In this document: positions 35,937 through 47,447 of the stretch, piece after piece
Position numbering within the stretch: position 1 is the stretch's first letter
Layout: each line of letters starts with the position of its first letter
NCBI GenBank assembly: GCA_018350325.1
Contig: JAEVLN010000003.1
Span: forward strand, 3,665,745 to 3,729,744
DNA from: Globodera rostochiensis
Taxonomy: Eukaryota > Nematoda > Chromadorea > Rhabditida > Heteroderidae
Reading direction: 5' to 3'
DNA length: 64,000 nt
Translations under genes and position numbers: made by a program
The notes under the pieces: generated by a model
What the model was told of the DNA's origin: nothing
Seen by the model: the letters and a program-made list of their open reading frames with translations, nothing else
Database searches by the model: none

Positions 35937-38900
35937 ATGAATATTGGGGCGAGCGCTTTCCACGGCCTCCTCACACTTTTGGTCGTCAACACGCAAAGTT
36001 TTGCCCAACTCCAAACCGAACACCTTGCCCATGTTCAGCATCATCCGGTCGGCAATCTCTCCGCCCTCCGGCCGTCGTTCGCTTCGATCCCACCAAATTC
36101 TTATCAATCGCTTCCCGTTTATCTGAACATTCAGTCTGCCAGCAAATCGGGCCAATACGTCGCCCCGTCTCAACAGCGCAACTTTTATTTCCCATGCTCG
36201 AGCCGATGTGCTCAGCCGACGCAGCAAATCTATCGATACCGATGGGTAACGACGGCAAACAGCGGACCGGGGCGAGGTTCGAACTGCTCGGAAAAGTTTA
36301 ATCTGTGGCCTCCATCAATGCCAAATTAACAAAAATAATATTATCTAAAATTGAAAGATTGTGACTTTGTGTTTCCACCCCATCGAAGGCGTTCAACAGC
36401 CACCACCGCAACAGCCTCAGCCATGGCTTCCGCCTTCGTCAGCGGTCGTTCAGCAGCCGCACAATGTCCGTGGCGCATTTGTCCATTTGATTTTTCCACA
36501 AAATTCGATGGTAACGGCTAAAACGACGACGACAACATTCGCAACAACAACAAAAATTAAAAATGCCCCCAAAACGGTCACTGACACCACAAAAGAAACG
36601 ACGACTTCGAAAAGGACAAGTCCTTCTTCTCCCACAACGACAACGACGACAAAATCGGCGAGCAAAACGATTCATCCGACGCTGACGACGACACATTACG
36701 CGCTGCCCACGCCGCCTCCTTACAGCCCGGAACAAAACATCGCCACGGGTTGGAGTTTATGAAACCCCCGGGGGGGGCCCGGGGGTGGGGGGCTAAATGA
36801 TATTCCTTTTTATCCGGGGGCCTCCGGAGGGGGGGAATTGGATGTCCGGGGGGGGAATTGGATGTCCGGGGGGGGGGAATTGATGTCCGGGGGGGGGGGG
36901 GGAATTGGATGTCCGGGGGGGGGGGGGAATTGGATGTCCGGGGGGGGGAAATTGGATGTCCGGGGGGGGGAATTGGATGTCCGGGGGGGGGAATTGGATT
37001 CCGGGGGGGGGGGAATTGGATGTCCGGGGGGGGGGGGAATTGGATGTCCGGGGGGGGGAATTGGATGTCCGGGGGGGGGGGAATTGGATGTCCGGGGGGG
37101 GGGGGGAATTGGATGTCGGGGGGGGGGAATTGGATGTCCGGGGGGGGGGGGGAATTGGATGTCCGGGGGGGGGGGGAATTGGATGTCCGGGGGGGGGGGA
37201 ATTGGATGTCCGGGGGGGGGGGAATTGGATGTCCGGGGGGGAATTGGATGTCCGGGGGGGGGGGGAATTGGATGTCCGGGGGGGGGGAATTGGAGTCCGG
37301 GGGGGGGGAATTGGATGTCCGGGGGGGGGGGGGAATTGGATGTCCGGGGGGGGGGAATTGGATGTCCGGGGGGGGGGAATTGGATGTCCGGGGGGGGGAA
37401 TTGGATGTCCGGGGGGGGGGGGGGAATTGGATGTCCGGGGGGGGGGGGAATTGGATGTCCGGGGGGGGGGGATTGGATGTCCGGGGGGGGAATTGGATGT
37501 CCGGGGGGGGGAATTGGATGTCGGGGGGGGAATTGGATGTCCGGGGGGGGGGGAATTGGATGTCCGGGGGGGGGGGAATTGGATGTCCGGGGGGGGGGAA
37601 TTGGATGTCCGGGGGGGGGGGGAATTGGATGTCCGGGGAGGGGGAATTGATGTCCGGGGGGGGGGAATTGGATGTCCGGGGGGGGGGAATTGGATGTCCG
37701 GGGGGGGGGGGAATTGGATGTCCGGGGGGGGGGGGAATTGGATGTCCGGGGGGGGGGAATTGGATGCCGGGGGGGGGGGGAATTGGATGTCCGGGGGGGG
37801 AATTGGATGTCCGGGGGGGGGAATTGATGTCCGGGGGGGGAATTGGATGTCCGGGGGGGGGAATTGGATGTCCGGGGGGGGGAATGGATGTCCGGGGGGG
37901 GGGAATTGGATGTCCGGGGGGGGGAATTGGATGTCCGGGGGGGGGAATTGGATGTCCGGGGGGGGGGAATTGGATGTCCGGGGGGGGGGAATTGGATGTC
38001 CGGGGGGGGGGGAATTGGATGTCCGGGGGGGGGGGGAATTGGATGTCCGGGGGGGGGGAATGGATGTCCGGGGGGGGGGAATTGGATGTCCGGGGGGGGG
38101 AATGGATGTCCGGGGGGGGGATTGGATGTCCGGGGGGGGAATTGGATGTCCGGGGGGGGGAATTGGATGTCCGGGGGGGAATTGGATGTCCGGGGGGGGG
38201 GAATTGGATGTCCGGGGGGGGGGGAATTGGATGTCCGGGGGGGGAATTGGATGTCCGGGGGGGGGGGGAATTGGATGTCCGGGGGGGGGGGAATTGGTGT
38301 CCGGGGGGGGGGAATTGGATGTCCGGGGGGGGGGGAATTGGATGTCCGGGGGGGGGGAATTGGATGTCCGGGGGGGGGAATTGGATGTCCGGGGGGGGGG
38401 AATTGGATGTCCGGGGGGGGAATTGGATGTCCGGGGGGGGGGAATTGGATGTCCGGGGGGGGGAATTGGATGTCGGGGGGGGAATTGGATGTCCGGGGGG
38501 GGGAATTGGATGTCCGGGGGGGGGGGGGGAATTGATGTCCGGGGGGGGGAATGGATGTCCGGGGGGGGGAATGGATGTCCGGGGGGGGAATTGATGTCCG
38601 GGGGGGGGGGAATTGGATGTCCGGGGGGGGGGGAATTGGATGTCCGGGGGGGGAATTGGATGTCCGGGGGGGGGGAATTGGATGTCGGGGGAATTGGATG
38701 TCCGGGGGGGGGGAATTGGATGTCCGGGGGGGGGGAATTGGATGTCCGGGGGGGGGGAATTGGATGTCCGGGGGGGGGAATTGGATGTCCGGGGGGGGGG
38801 AATTGGATGTCCGGGGGGGGGGAATTGGTGTCCGGGGGGGGGGGGGAATTGGATGTCCGGGGGGGGGGGGAATTGGATGTCCGGGGGGGGAATTGGATGT

Positions 38901-41900
38901 CCGGGGGGGGGGAATTGGATGTCCGGGGGGGGGGAATTGGATGTCCGGGGGGGGGAATTGGATGTCCGGGGGGGGGAATTGGATGTCCGGGGGGGGGGGA
39001 ATTGGTGTCCGGGGGGGGGGGAATTGGATGTCCGGGGGGGGGGGAATTGGATGTCCGGGGGGGGGGAATTGGATGTCCGGGGGGGGGGAATTGGATGTCC
39101 GGGGGGGGGGAATTGGATGTCCGGGGGGGGAATTGATGTCGGGGGGGGGGAATTGGATGTCCGGGGGGGGGAATGGATGTCCGGGGGGGGGAATTGGATG
39201 TCCGGGGGGGGGGGAATTGGATGTCCGGGGGGGGGGAATTGATGTCCGGGGGGGGGAATTGGATGTCCGGGGGGGGGGAATTGGATGTCCGGGGGGGGGG
39301 ATTGGATGTCCGGGGGGGGGGAATTGGATGTCCGGGGGGGGGGGAATTGGATGTACGGGGGGGGGAATTGGATGTCCGGGGGGGGAATTGGGATGGTCCG
39401 GGGGGGGAATTGGATGTCGGGGGGGGGGGGGAATTGGATGTCCGGGGGGGGGGGGAATTGGATGTCCGGGGGGGGGGTTGGATGTCCGGGGGGGGAATTG
39501 GATGTCCGGGGGGGGGGAATGGATGTCCGGGGGGGGGAATTGGATGTCCGGGGAGGGGGAATTGGATGTCCGGGGGGGGGGGAATTGGATGTCCGGGGGG
39601 GGGGAATTGGATTCCGGGGGGGGGGGGGATTGGATGTCCGGGGGGGGGGGGAAATGGATGTCCGGGGGGGGGGGGGGGAATTGATGTCCGGGGGGGGGGA
39701 ATTGGATGTCCGGGGGGGGGGAATGGATGGCCTTTTGAATTGCTAATGCCCAGCAGCAGCAGGAGAAGTAATTGTCCGTCTGAACCCGTGTCCACACGGG
39801 CAGCCGCTGGTCAACGAATTCCGCAACCCGATAACCTGCAATTTTGTGGTGCAGCCAAACGGCGCTTGTCCGGAGGACTATTGGTGTCATACCGGTAAGC
39901 GATTAAATAATTTAATTTTTACATCGCCCGAAGGCTCGTCCTATGAAACGACCACCTGCTGTCCGGTCGGCCATTTAAGTTTGTGCTAAGTTTTTCTAAT
40001 TTATTTGTTAATATTTTTGTGCTATTTTTTGAAGAATTTTGAAAGAATAAAATCCAACAAAAATATTTTATTTTAATTTTCAGGAGACCGTTGTCAGTTG
40101 CCCCGCGCCAATGGCGAAGGGGACGCGTTGATCCCGCGTTGGTATTTTGACAGCGGGTGAGTTAATTGGGGAATTTCCTAACGGAAAGACTGTCCCAATT
40201 GGCATGGACTGTTTTCGGCAAAATTGAATATTCCTGTCCCAATTGGCATGGACTGTTTTCGGCAAAATTGAATATTCCTGTCCCAATTGGCATGGACTGT
40301 TTTCGGCAAAATTGAATATTCCTGTCCCAATTGGCATGGACTGTTTTCGGCAAAATTGAATATTCCTGTCCCAATTGGCATGGACTGTTTTCGGCAAAAT
40401 TGAATATTCCTGTCCCAATTGGCATGGACTGTTTTCGGCAAAATTGAATATTCCTGTCCCAATTGGCATGGACTGTTTTCGGCAAAATTGAATATTCCTG
40501 TCCCAATTGGCATGGACTGTTTTCGGCAAAATTGAATATTCCTGTCCCAATTGGCATGGACTGTTTTCGGCAAAATTGAATATTCCTGTCCCAATTGGCA
40601 TGGACTGTTTTCGGCAAAATTGAATATTCCTGTCCCAATTGGCATGGACTGTTTTCGGCAAAATTGAATATTCCTGTCCCAATTGGCATGAACTGTTTTC
40701 GGCAAAATTGAATATTCCTGTCCCAATTGGCATGAACTGTTTTCGGCAAAATTGAATATTCCTGTCCCAATTGGCATGAACTGTTTTCGGCAAAATTGAA
40801 TATTCCTGTCTCAATTGGCATGGACTGTTTTCGGCAAAATTGAATATTCCTGTCTCAATTGGCATGGACTGTTTTCGGCAAAATTGAATATTCAATTAAT
40901 TATTTTTAATGAATTGTTTTTGAACAAATATTTCAGAGACCGGAAATGCAAACGCTTCCTCTACACCGGCATGCGGGGCAACGCCAACAATTTTGTCACG
41001 GCAATGGCATGCATGGAGAGCTGCGAGACGGGTTCATCAGATGCAATTACAATATTTATTTTAATTTAAACTTTCAAAATGAGAAAACATTTAAATTTTC
41101 GAAATTTACCCCCCCCCCCCTTTTTCTTATTGATTGATTCCATGGAATGTTCAGCGGCCAATGCTGCCATTGTGCGCAATCCGTGCGCTAACGGACCCCC
41201 GGCTCGGGACCTCAACGGGGAGCAATTTGTGTGCGGCACCTCCGATTCGCGATGCCCCGCGGGGTATTACTGTCATTTGGGCGACAATCCGTTGACCAAT
41301 GTTTGCTGTGAGCTGTCGGCTGCCGGTGGGAGAAAATGAATTGATTTGTTTGAATTAATTTGAAATTGAATTGAATAAATTCAATTTTATAGTAAAACGA
41401 CGGCATTCATTTCATTTTCAGTGTCGGACCGGTGCCATTTGGCCCTTCGGACGGGCGAAGGGGCGGCTCATCTCCGGCGTTTCTATTTGAACACTTTGAC
41501 CCGTCGCTGCGTCCAATTCATTTACAGAGGCGCAAAAGGAAACGAAAATCATTTCAATTCGTTGGCCGAATGTCGAAGAGAATGCGAAAGTTGGCATAAA
41601 AAAGTCTCCGAACATTCGAAACATAAAATAGGGCCGCCCAATCCGTGCCCTTTTGTGTTCGACGTTGGCATTCGAAAAGAGTGCCGAAACGACGGCAACG
41701 ACGGGGGAGACCGGTGTGGAAGGGGCGAGTGGTGCCATTTTGGGTCGAGTCGGGAGACGACGGCGTGCTGTCCGGGGGGTAAACATTTGCTAATTAGCAA
41801 TTAATTCTCTTCTTCTTTTGAAGCTTCCGACGACCCATGCAAATTGCCACTCGACCTCGGCCAGGGAGCAGAAAATTTGACGCGATGGTCACCCCATTTT

Positions 41901-44900
41901 TCGCTATTTTTCCATTTTTGGCAAATTTTAGGTATGCCATCCCAGCGGAGGATGCGTGCCAACGCGAGTGCCGTCCCTTCCAATACAAAGGCAGGGGAAT
42001 TAGTGGCCTAATGAAAGGAGGATTTTCGGCATTTTTTAGGAATGAAAGGCAATCAGAACAATTTTCGTACAAAGGCCACCTGTGAGGCCAACTGCAAAGG
42101 TGGGAGGGAGGGAAGGGCATTGTTGGTAGAGGCCAAACAAACATTTGCGACAAGTATTGGCATTATCTTTCGTTTAAGCGGACTGTCCGTTGACTCTCAA
42201 CCCTTGCGCGGACGAGGAGCCGTTGTTGGACCCCGAGGGGCGACCGCAACGATGCAACGGGACGGGCCCACAATGTCCGGCGGACTATTGGTGTCATATC
42301 GGTGCAAATGCCGAGACCACCGTTTGCTGTAGCGGAGGTGACAAATCGAAAGATGAAAAGCCGCACAAAAATTGGCCACCAATTTAGCCACTCGAATTTG
42401 CAGTCTGCCGTTGGCAGAAGGCGTTGGCAATGCGTTGTTGTCCCGTTGGTACTTCAACGCCAAGGACGGAGGTTGCCACCGGTTCATCTACAGAGGCATC
42501 GGAGGAAACCAGGTCGCCCGTCACTCGACCGATTTTGTCAAATTCAACCAAATTTTAGAACAATTACGTGGACTTCGAGCAGTGCATGAACGCGTGTCCT
42601 GAGGACTCTCCGCTTCCGAACTCTTCGCCCTCCCCCCCGCCACTCCCTCCTCCAACGGCCAATCCCTGCGGCATTGGCACTCCGCTCGCGGAAAGCGGAG
42701 GGCCAAAAGCGCGCGAATGTTCGCCGAACAGTCGATGCCCAACTTCGCATTTTTGTCACATCGGCGGCGATCCGTCGACTGTGCCCAATGTGTGCTGTCC
42801 GAAGAGTGAGTCGACCAAAGGGAAGTCACCGGTACTTTCTGCCAAAAATAGATGGCGACCCGTGTGAACAGCCTTTGGCAGAAGGCATCGGCCAGTTCAA
42901 GTTGACGCGTTACCATTTTGACGCTCCCTCGAGGCGATGCCGCGCTTTCGTTTACCGGGGTGCCCGGGGCAATGCCAACAACTTTCTGTCCGCGGAAGAC
43001 TGCGAATTGGTGTGCCAAGGTGTGCCGAAGCAATGGGCGGGTGAAGAATAAAACGAAACTTTTGTTAAGTGGCGCCTCCGGCGTCTCCGATCCGGGCGAA
43101 TCCATGCCCCCAGGGCAGTCCGTTGGCGGACGACCAAAACGAGCCGTTGGTCTGCGGGAATAGTTTAGCCGCCGCCGACCTTTCGTTGTTTGGCCCGCTC
43201 ACGACGGCACACCAACACCAACTTCAGACCGGATGTCCCAGGTAAGCACAGACAGAACGCACTGGTCGGCAAGGACGAGACAATTAATTACAATATTTAT
43301 GTTTTTGAGTGGCTATTGGTGTCATGTGGGCTCATCTCCGGACACCACTAATTGCTGTCCTCAGCTTACGGATGGTAATCATTGGTCATTTTGGGGTTGG
43401 CCAAATAATCGATAAATGTTTTTCCAAAAGGTGGCAAACGTTCGTGTGATCTTCCGCTTGAATACGGTGAAGACATTGGACACGGTGCTTCCAAACTGTT
43501 CAAATTCCATTCATTTTCAGGCATTGGCGGGCAAAGATTGGATCGATGGTATTTTGACGGCAACTCACAAGCTTGTCGTCACTTTCTATACACAGGTGGC
43601 CATCCATTTAAAATTTAAATTAATTCGGAAGAAATGCTTTTAGGTCTTAAGGGCAATGCGAATAGTTTTGTGTCACGTGAACAGTGCCAACAGGCGTGTC
43701 CCGAGTTGGTCAATTTTGGCACCGAACAGCAGCAGAACTCCCTTGGCTTTGTTACCGATCATCAGCCACAACAATTGTCTTCATTTCCATCATTAGCAAC
43801 AACAAAAGCAATTACAAAAGTAATTACAAAAACGATGACAACTCCAACTTCTGCACCTCTTCCGAGTCCATGCCTTCGGGGGGAGTTGTTGCGGAACGAA
43901 GACGGCCAAGCGATAAAATGCCATCCGGACGATGAAGTCGGATGCCCTATGGACACGCATTTTTGCCATATTGGGCACCACCTTAATGAGAGTGGGTGCT
44001 GTCCACGTACGGCAGGTGGCTACACTAATTAATGCCCATGAGAAGGTTGTCGATTTCAACCCGATTGACGCGACAAATTTTGGGTCCGGGTACTCGGAGA
44101 ATTCAGGAACCGGCATCTCTACTCATTAGCATTTAATACCTCCATTAAATTATCCATTAATCATTTTGAAAAGGTACTAATCCGTGTTTATTGCCTGTCA
44201 ATCGGGGACTTGGCACGGCCACTCACGTGCGATGGCACTTCAGTGCCGGCGTAAGGCGCTGCGAGGCTTTTGACTACGCAGGCCAAAAGGGCAATGAGAA
44301 CAATTTTGTGACGAAAAGGCATTGTGAAGAGCGCTGCATGAAATGTAAATCGAAATAAACTCAATCAAATCCAAAATTAGACTTTTAAATAACAACAAAT
44401 TATTGGCAGTCTAAAAACCCGCAAAAATCCTTTAAAAAAGGACATTTTTGTTGAGATTATTATTTTTATTAACAGCTTCAATGTTGCCGGTTCAATTTTG
44501 CCCCCACGGGGAGCCAAAATGGGAGCGAAGTGCCAGAGGCAATCGAAAGAAGCCAATTTCGTGTGGGCCGAACGACGGTTGCCCTGAGGGCTATGTGTGC
44601 CATGTGAACAGCGAAAATGGGATGGCATTGTGTTGTGAGGTGTTCTGTCTGGTCGGGGGGGGGGCAAATTGAGCATCGATTACGCATTTATTCTTTCAGA
44701 ATCCGGCACATTTTTGCCTGCAGGCACGCGAGCACGGCCCGTGCAATGCGCAGGAAGTGCGTTACGGGTACAATCCGTTGACGGACACGTGCGTGCAGTA
44801 CCGTTACGGTCAGTTGCCAAATTGCAACAAAATTTCTTCGAATTTTTGTTTTGTTTATTTTCAGGCGGTTGTGGCGGAACTTTGAACCAATTCGACAGCA

Positions 44901-44947
44901 TCGAACGGTGCACACAAATTTGTTGTCGCCAATACCGGAGGAATTGA
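35937..44947 (+). CDS. Secreted protein of eight alternating lustrin and Kunitz domains
   Basis: Twenty-three exons from 35937-36276 and 36389-36748, then 39754-39894 through to 44865-44947; every phase closes, 1254 residues (12 fewer if a 36-base intron at 43471-43506 is removed). Residues 1-24 (MNIGASAFHGLLTLLVVNTQSFA) are a signal peptide. Exons 1-2 are Pro/Thr-rich and mucin-like. The rest is (lustrin-Kunitz) x8: lustrin modules such as CPEDYWCHTG and ETTTCCPV; Kunitz modules such as CKRFLYTGMRGNANNF, CVQFIYRGAKGNENHF, CEAFDYAGQKGNENNF. Kunitz 1-7 lack the second and fourth cysteines (C14-C38 of BPTI) and keep four; only Kunitz 8 (EHGPCNAQEVRYGYN ... YGGCGG) has all six. Likely a cuticle or extracellular-matrix protein, with at most one classical inhibitor loop. 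Related repeats occur in other nematode proteins. Introns 2 and 5 are filled by minisatellites; intron 10 appears to be GC-AG. Confidence 0.85.
36765..39735. repeat. G-rich minisatellite in Kunitz/lustrin gene intron 2
   Basis: About 130 units of roughly 22 bp: GGGGGGGGAATTGGATGTCC with G-run length from 6 to 14 and a few base losses (TGATG, ATGTCGG). It begins 20-40 nt after the donor at 36749 and ends about 20 nt before the acceptor at 39752. G-rich strand = sense strand. The long Gly/Pro/Asp open frames on both strands are artefacts of the repeat. Confidence 0.97.
40183..40893. repeat. 44-bp minisatellite in Kunitz/lustrin gene intron 5
   Basis: About 16 units, nearly identical (CCCAATTGGCATGGACTG, then TTTTCGGCAAAATTGAATAT, then TCCTGT). 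The last five units carry shared variants (GAACTG in three, TGTCTC in two), a gradient that shows stepwise local amplification. This intron splits the coding sequence of the first Kunitz domain. Unlike the neighbouring arrays it has no G-run. Confidence 0.97.
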
Positions 44948-45290
44948 AAGAAACGACGCCAAAATACAAATAAAAGCATTAAACGCGCAAAACTCTCATT
45001 ACAATAACTTTTTGACTTTATTAATGCCTAAATTATTTTTAATTAAAACAAAAAATCAAATAGAAGACAAAATGAATAGGGAAAGACAATATTTTTTTGT
45101 TCCAATTCTGAAGTTCGGTGCGTTTATTCAAGCTTATTGTCCAATTTAAATTAAGTAAAAGAAATTTAAATTTGAAAAGTAGGCTAATTTCTCAAAAGTG
45201 TCCAACTTCAAAAGCATTCGGTCGATAAGCGTCTTTTTGGTGGTCATCACTCACAAATTGGCATTATCCCCCCGTTCATTTCGGCACTTT
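44948..45290. other. Convergent 3' region between Kunitz/lustrin gene and GST
   Basis: AT-rich, no gene seen; an AATAAA-type signal lies near 44968 for the plus-strand gene. Confidence 0.5.
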
Positions 45291-46729
45291 TCACTTCGGC
45301 TGAGTTCCGTTGAGGTACTTTTGTAGTTGGGGCAATGCGTAGACGCGGTCCACAAATTTAAGCAGTTCCGGAGATTCCTTCTTCAGCAAATCGTCTTCAA
45401 TTTGTCTGATATTCAACTAAAGCAAGCGACGTAAAAGTCAACGTAAGACACGCCGGATGAGAGGAAGAAGCCGGAGTCGGACTGTTCAAGTTGCTTCAGA
45501 AGAACGGGGAAATATTTTTGGATGCCGGGATGAATTGATCCTTTCGAAGAGCATTCTGTGGGGAGGGGGGGGGGAATTGCATTAAAATGCGGAGGGGGGG
45601 GGCGTTAAAATGCCGGAGGGGGGGGGGGTTAAAATGCCGGAGGGAGGGGGAGCGTTAAAATGCCGGAGGGGGGGGGGCGTTAAAATGCCGGAGGGGGGGG
45701 GGGTTAAATGCCGGAGGGAGGGGGGGGGGGTTAAAATGCCGGAGGGAGGGGGGGGGGTTAAAATGCGGAGGGAGGGGGGGAGGAATTAAAATGCCGGAGG
45801 GAGGGGGGAGCGTTAAAATGCCGGAGGGGGGGGGGCGTTAAAATGCCGGAGGGGGGGGGGGTTAAAATGCCGGAGGGAGGGGGGGGGGGTTAAAATGCCG
45901 GAGGGAGGGGGGGGGGTTAAAATGCCGGAGGGGGGGGGGCGTTAAATGCCGGAGGGGGGGGGGGGGTTAAAATGCCGGAGGGAGGGGGGGGGGGGGTTAA
46001 AAGCCGGAGGGAGGGGGGGGGGTTAAAATGCCGGAGGGAGGGGGGGAGGAATTAAAATGCCGAGGGAGGGGGGAGCGTTAAAATGCCGGAGGGGGGGGGG
46101 GCGTTAAAATGCCGGAGGGGGGGGGTTAAAATGCCGGAGGGAGGGGGGGGGGGGTTAAAATGCCGGAGGGAGGGGGGGGGGGGTTAAAATGCCGGAGGGA
46201 GGGGGGGAGGAATTAAAATGCCGGAGGGGGGGGGGGCGTTAAAATGCCAAAGGGACGGTTTACCGCGTCGCCCCCACGCCATCCCATCTTGGCGCCCAAA
46301 TATGGAATCAATTCCACGGCCATTTCGTTCAACAATTCGGCAATTTCCGACGCTTTTGCCTTTTCCCACGCGCCCTTCCCATTCAATGCTTAAACAAAAC
46401 AGCGAAATTTAATGGGCCCACTAATTTATAAGCCTTCCAAGACAAACCCACCAAACTCCTCGGCCAAATATTGACAAATGGAGAGGCTTTGTGCCAATTG
46501 TTTACCATCGACCTCCAGAACGGGCACTTGTCCGTAGATAAATTCTGTCGGATTGGATTGGTCTGTTTTAAGTGTTTAATTACATAAACAACTCACTCGG
46601 CTTTTGGGCAGGCCAATTTTCTCTCTTAATTTGAATGTCCTCAAAGTCCTGGCCGGCATAATAAAACAAAAATCGGATGGGCTCGGCACGACCCGGCAAG
46701 TCGAAATAATACAATTTGTATTGAACCAT
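45291..46729 (-). pseudogene. Sigma-like glutathione S-transferase with two frame breaks
   Basis: Conjugates glutathione to electrophiles. Exons (minus): 46729-46597, 46562-46452, 46388-46264, 45555-45291; the first three close in phase. N-terminal thioredoxin fold: [20 protein letters not shown] with the catalytic Tyr near residue 8, then [16 protein letters not shown] (cis-Pro and the SNAIL-like turn). C-terminal domain: [42 protein letters not shown]. In the last exon the frame slips at the A5 run near 45513 (FIPASKN to YFPVLLKQ) and again near 45420 (VACF to LNIRQIED). Total exon length is 634; two missing bases would give 636, a 211-residue protein, normal for the family. Either two one-base assembly errors or a young pseudogene. 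Intron 3 is almost wholly minisatellite. Confidence 0.8.
45556..46245. repeat. G/C-rich minisatellite filling GST intron 3
   Basis: About 24 units of 24-31 bp: GTTAAAATGCCGGAGGGAGG followed by a G-run. Longer blocks of several units repeat as a set (compare 45580-45800, 45815-46050, 46055-46220), i.e. a higher-order order. On the gene's strand it is C-rich and runs from about 20 nt after the donor right up to CCCCACAG, so the array itself supplies the polypyrimidine tract of the acceptor. Confidence 0.96.
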
Positions 46730-46782
46730 TTCGTTGAATTAACTTTAAAAACTGTTAAATCAATTATTTACACATGCATAGG

Positions 46783-46833
46783 CGAGGGATGCTCGAGAGT
46801 CTCTTTCAATTCCCGAGCATCCCTAATAAATAG
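46783..46833. repeat. Palindromic hairpin repeat upstream of GST
   Basis: AGGGATGCTCG and CGAGCATCCCT pair across about 25 bases. Another GGCGAGGGA follows. Probably a small dispersed element; no gene in 46730-47447. Confidence 0.5.
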
Positions 46834-47447
46834 GCGAGGGAGCAAATGAATGATTTGAGTCCAAGCCCTGCGGCTGCTGAGTGAAAGTGAATGCATTTGA
46901 CGAAGTGATAATGAATTTAATGAAGGGCAATTAGTGCAAATATTTGTTTGTTTGTCAATGAAAATTCCCCCCCCCCTCCCAACAACAACAAAAACGGCGG
47001 CGATCTTTATATTCTGTAGTCGTAATGTTTATATTTAATGACCTTTGGTTGGGAGGGAGGGAACAAATTCCTAATTACCGCCGGAGGGGAGAGATTATAA
47101 TTTGTAAGTACCAACTACAAGTCATTTGTCTGCCAGACTCTAATTTGGTTTAAACTTTAAACTTTAAAGTTTATCTTATATTTTGTTGTAGGGCAAACAG
47201 GACTGAAAACGCGAAATTGATCAAAGCGGAGCAAAATCGACTTTTCGACATTTTGTTTCTCCCCCCTCCCTTTTTCTTCATCCACGACACCTTTTGTATC
47301 GATCGTCGTCATCCGACTTTACGGAACATCACTCACAAATCAGTAAGCCAAAATTATCTCTTATCTTATGAATAAAATAAATTGAAAGTTTATTTGAACC
47401 GTAATTGATTATTAAAAGCTCGAATTGTTCTGCAACTTCCCAACTGA

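Noticed and set aside
36793..39890. About 1000-codon Pro/Ser-rich frames on the minus strand and Gly-rich frames on the plus strand
   Set aside because: Products of the 22-bp repeat in Kunitz/lustrin intron 2; no start context, splice logic or sequence outside the repeat.
40080..40895. 270-codon minus-strand frame with a repeated Cys/Asn-rich unit
   Set aside because: The 44-bp unit is not a multiple of three, so the frame only cycles; it is in an intron of a plus-strand gene.
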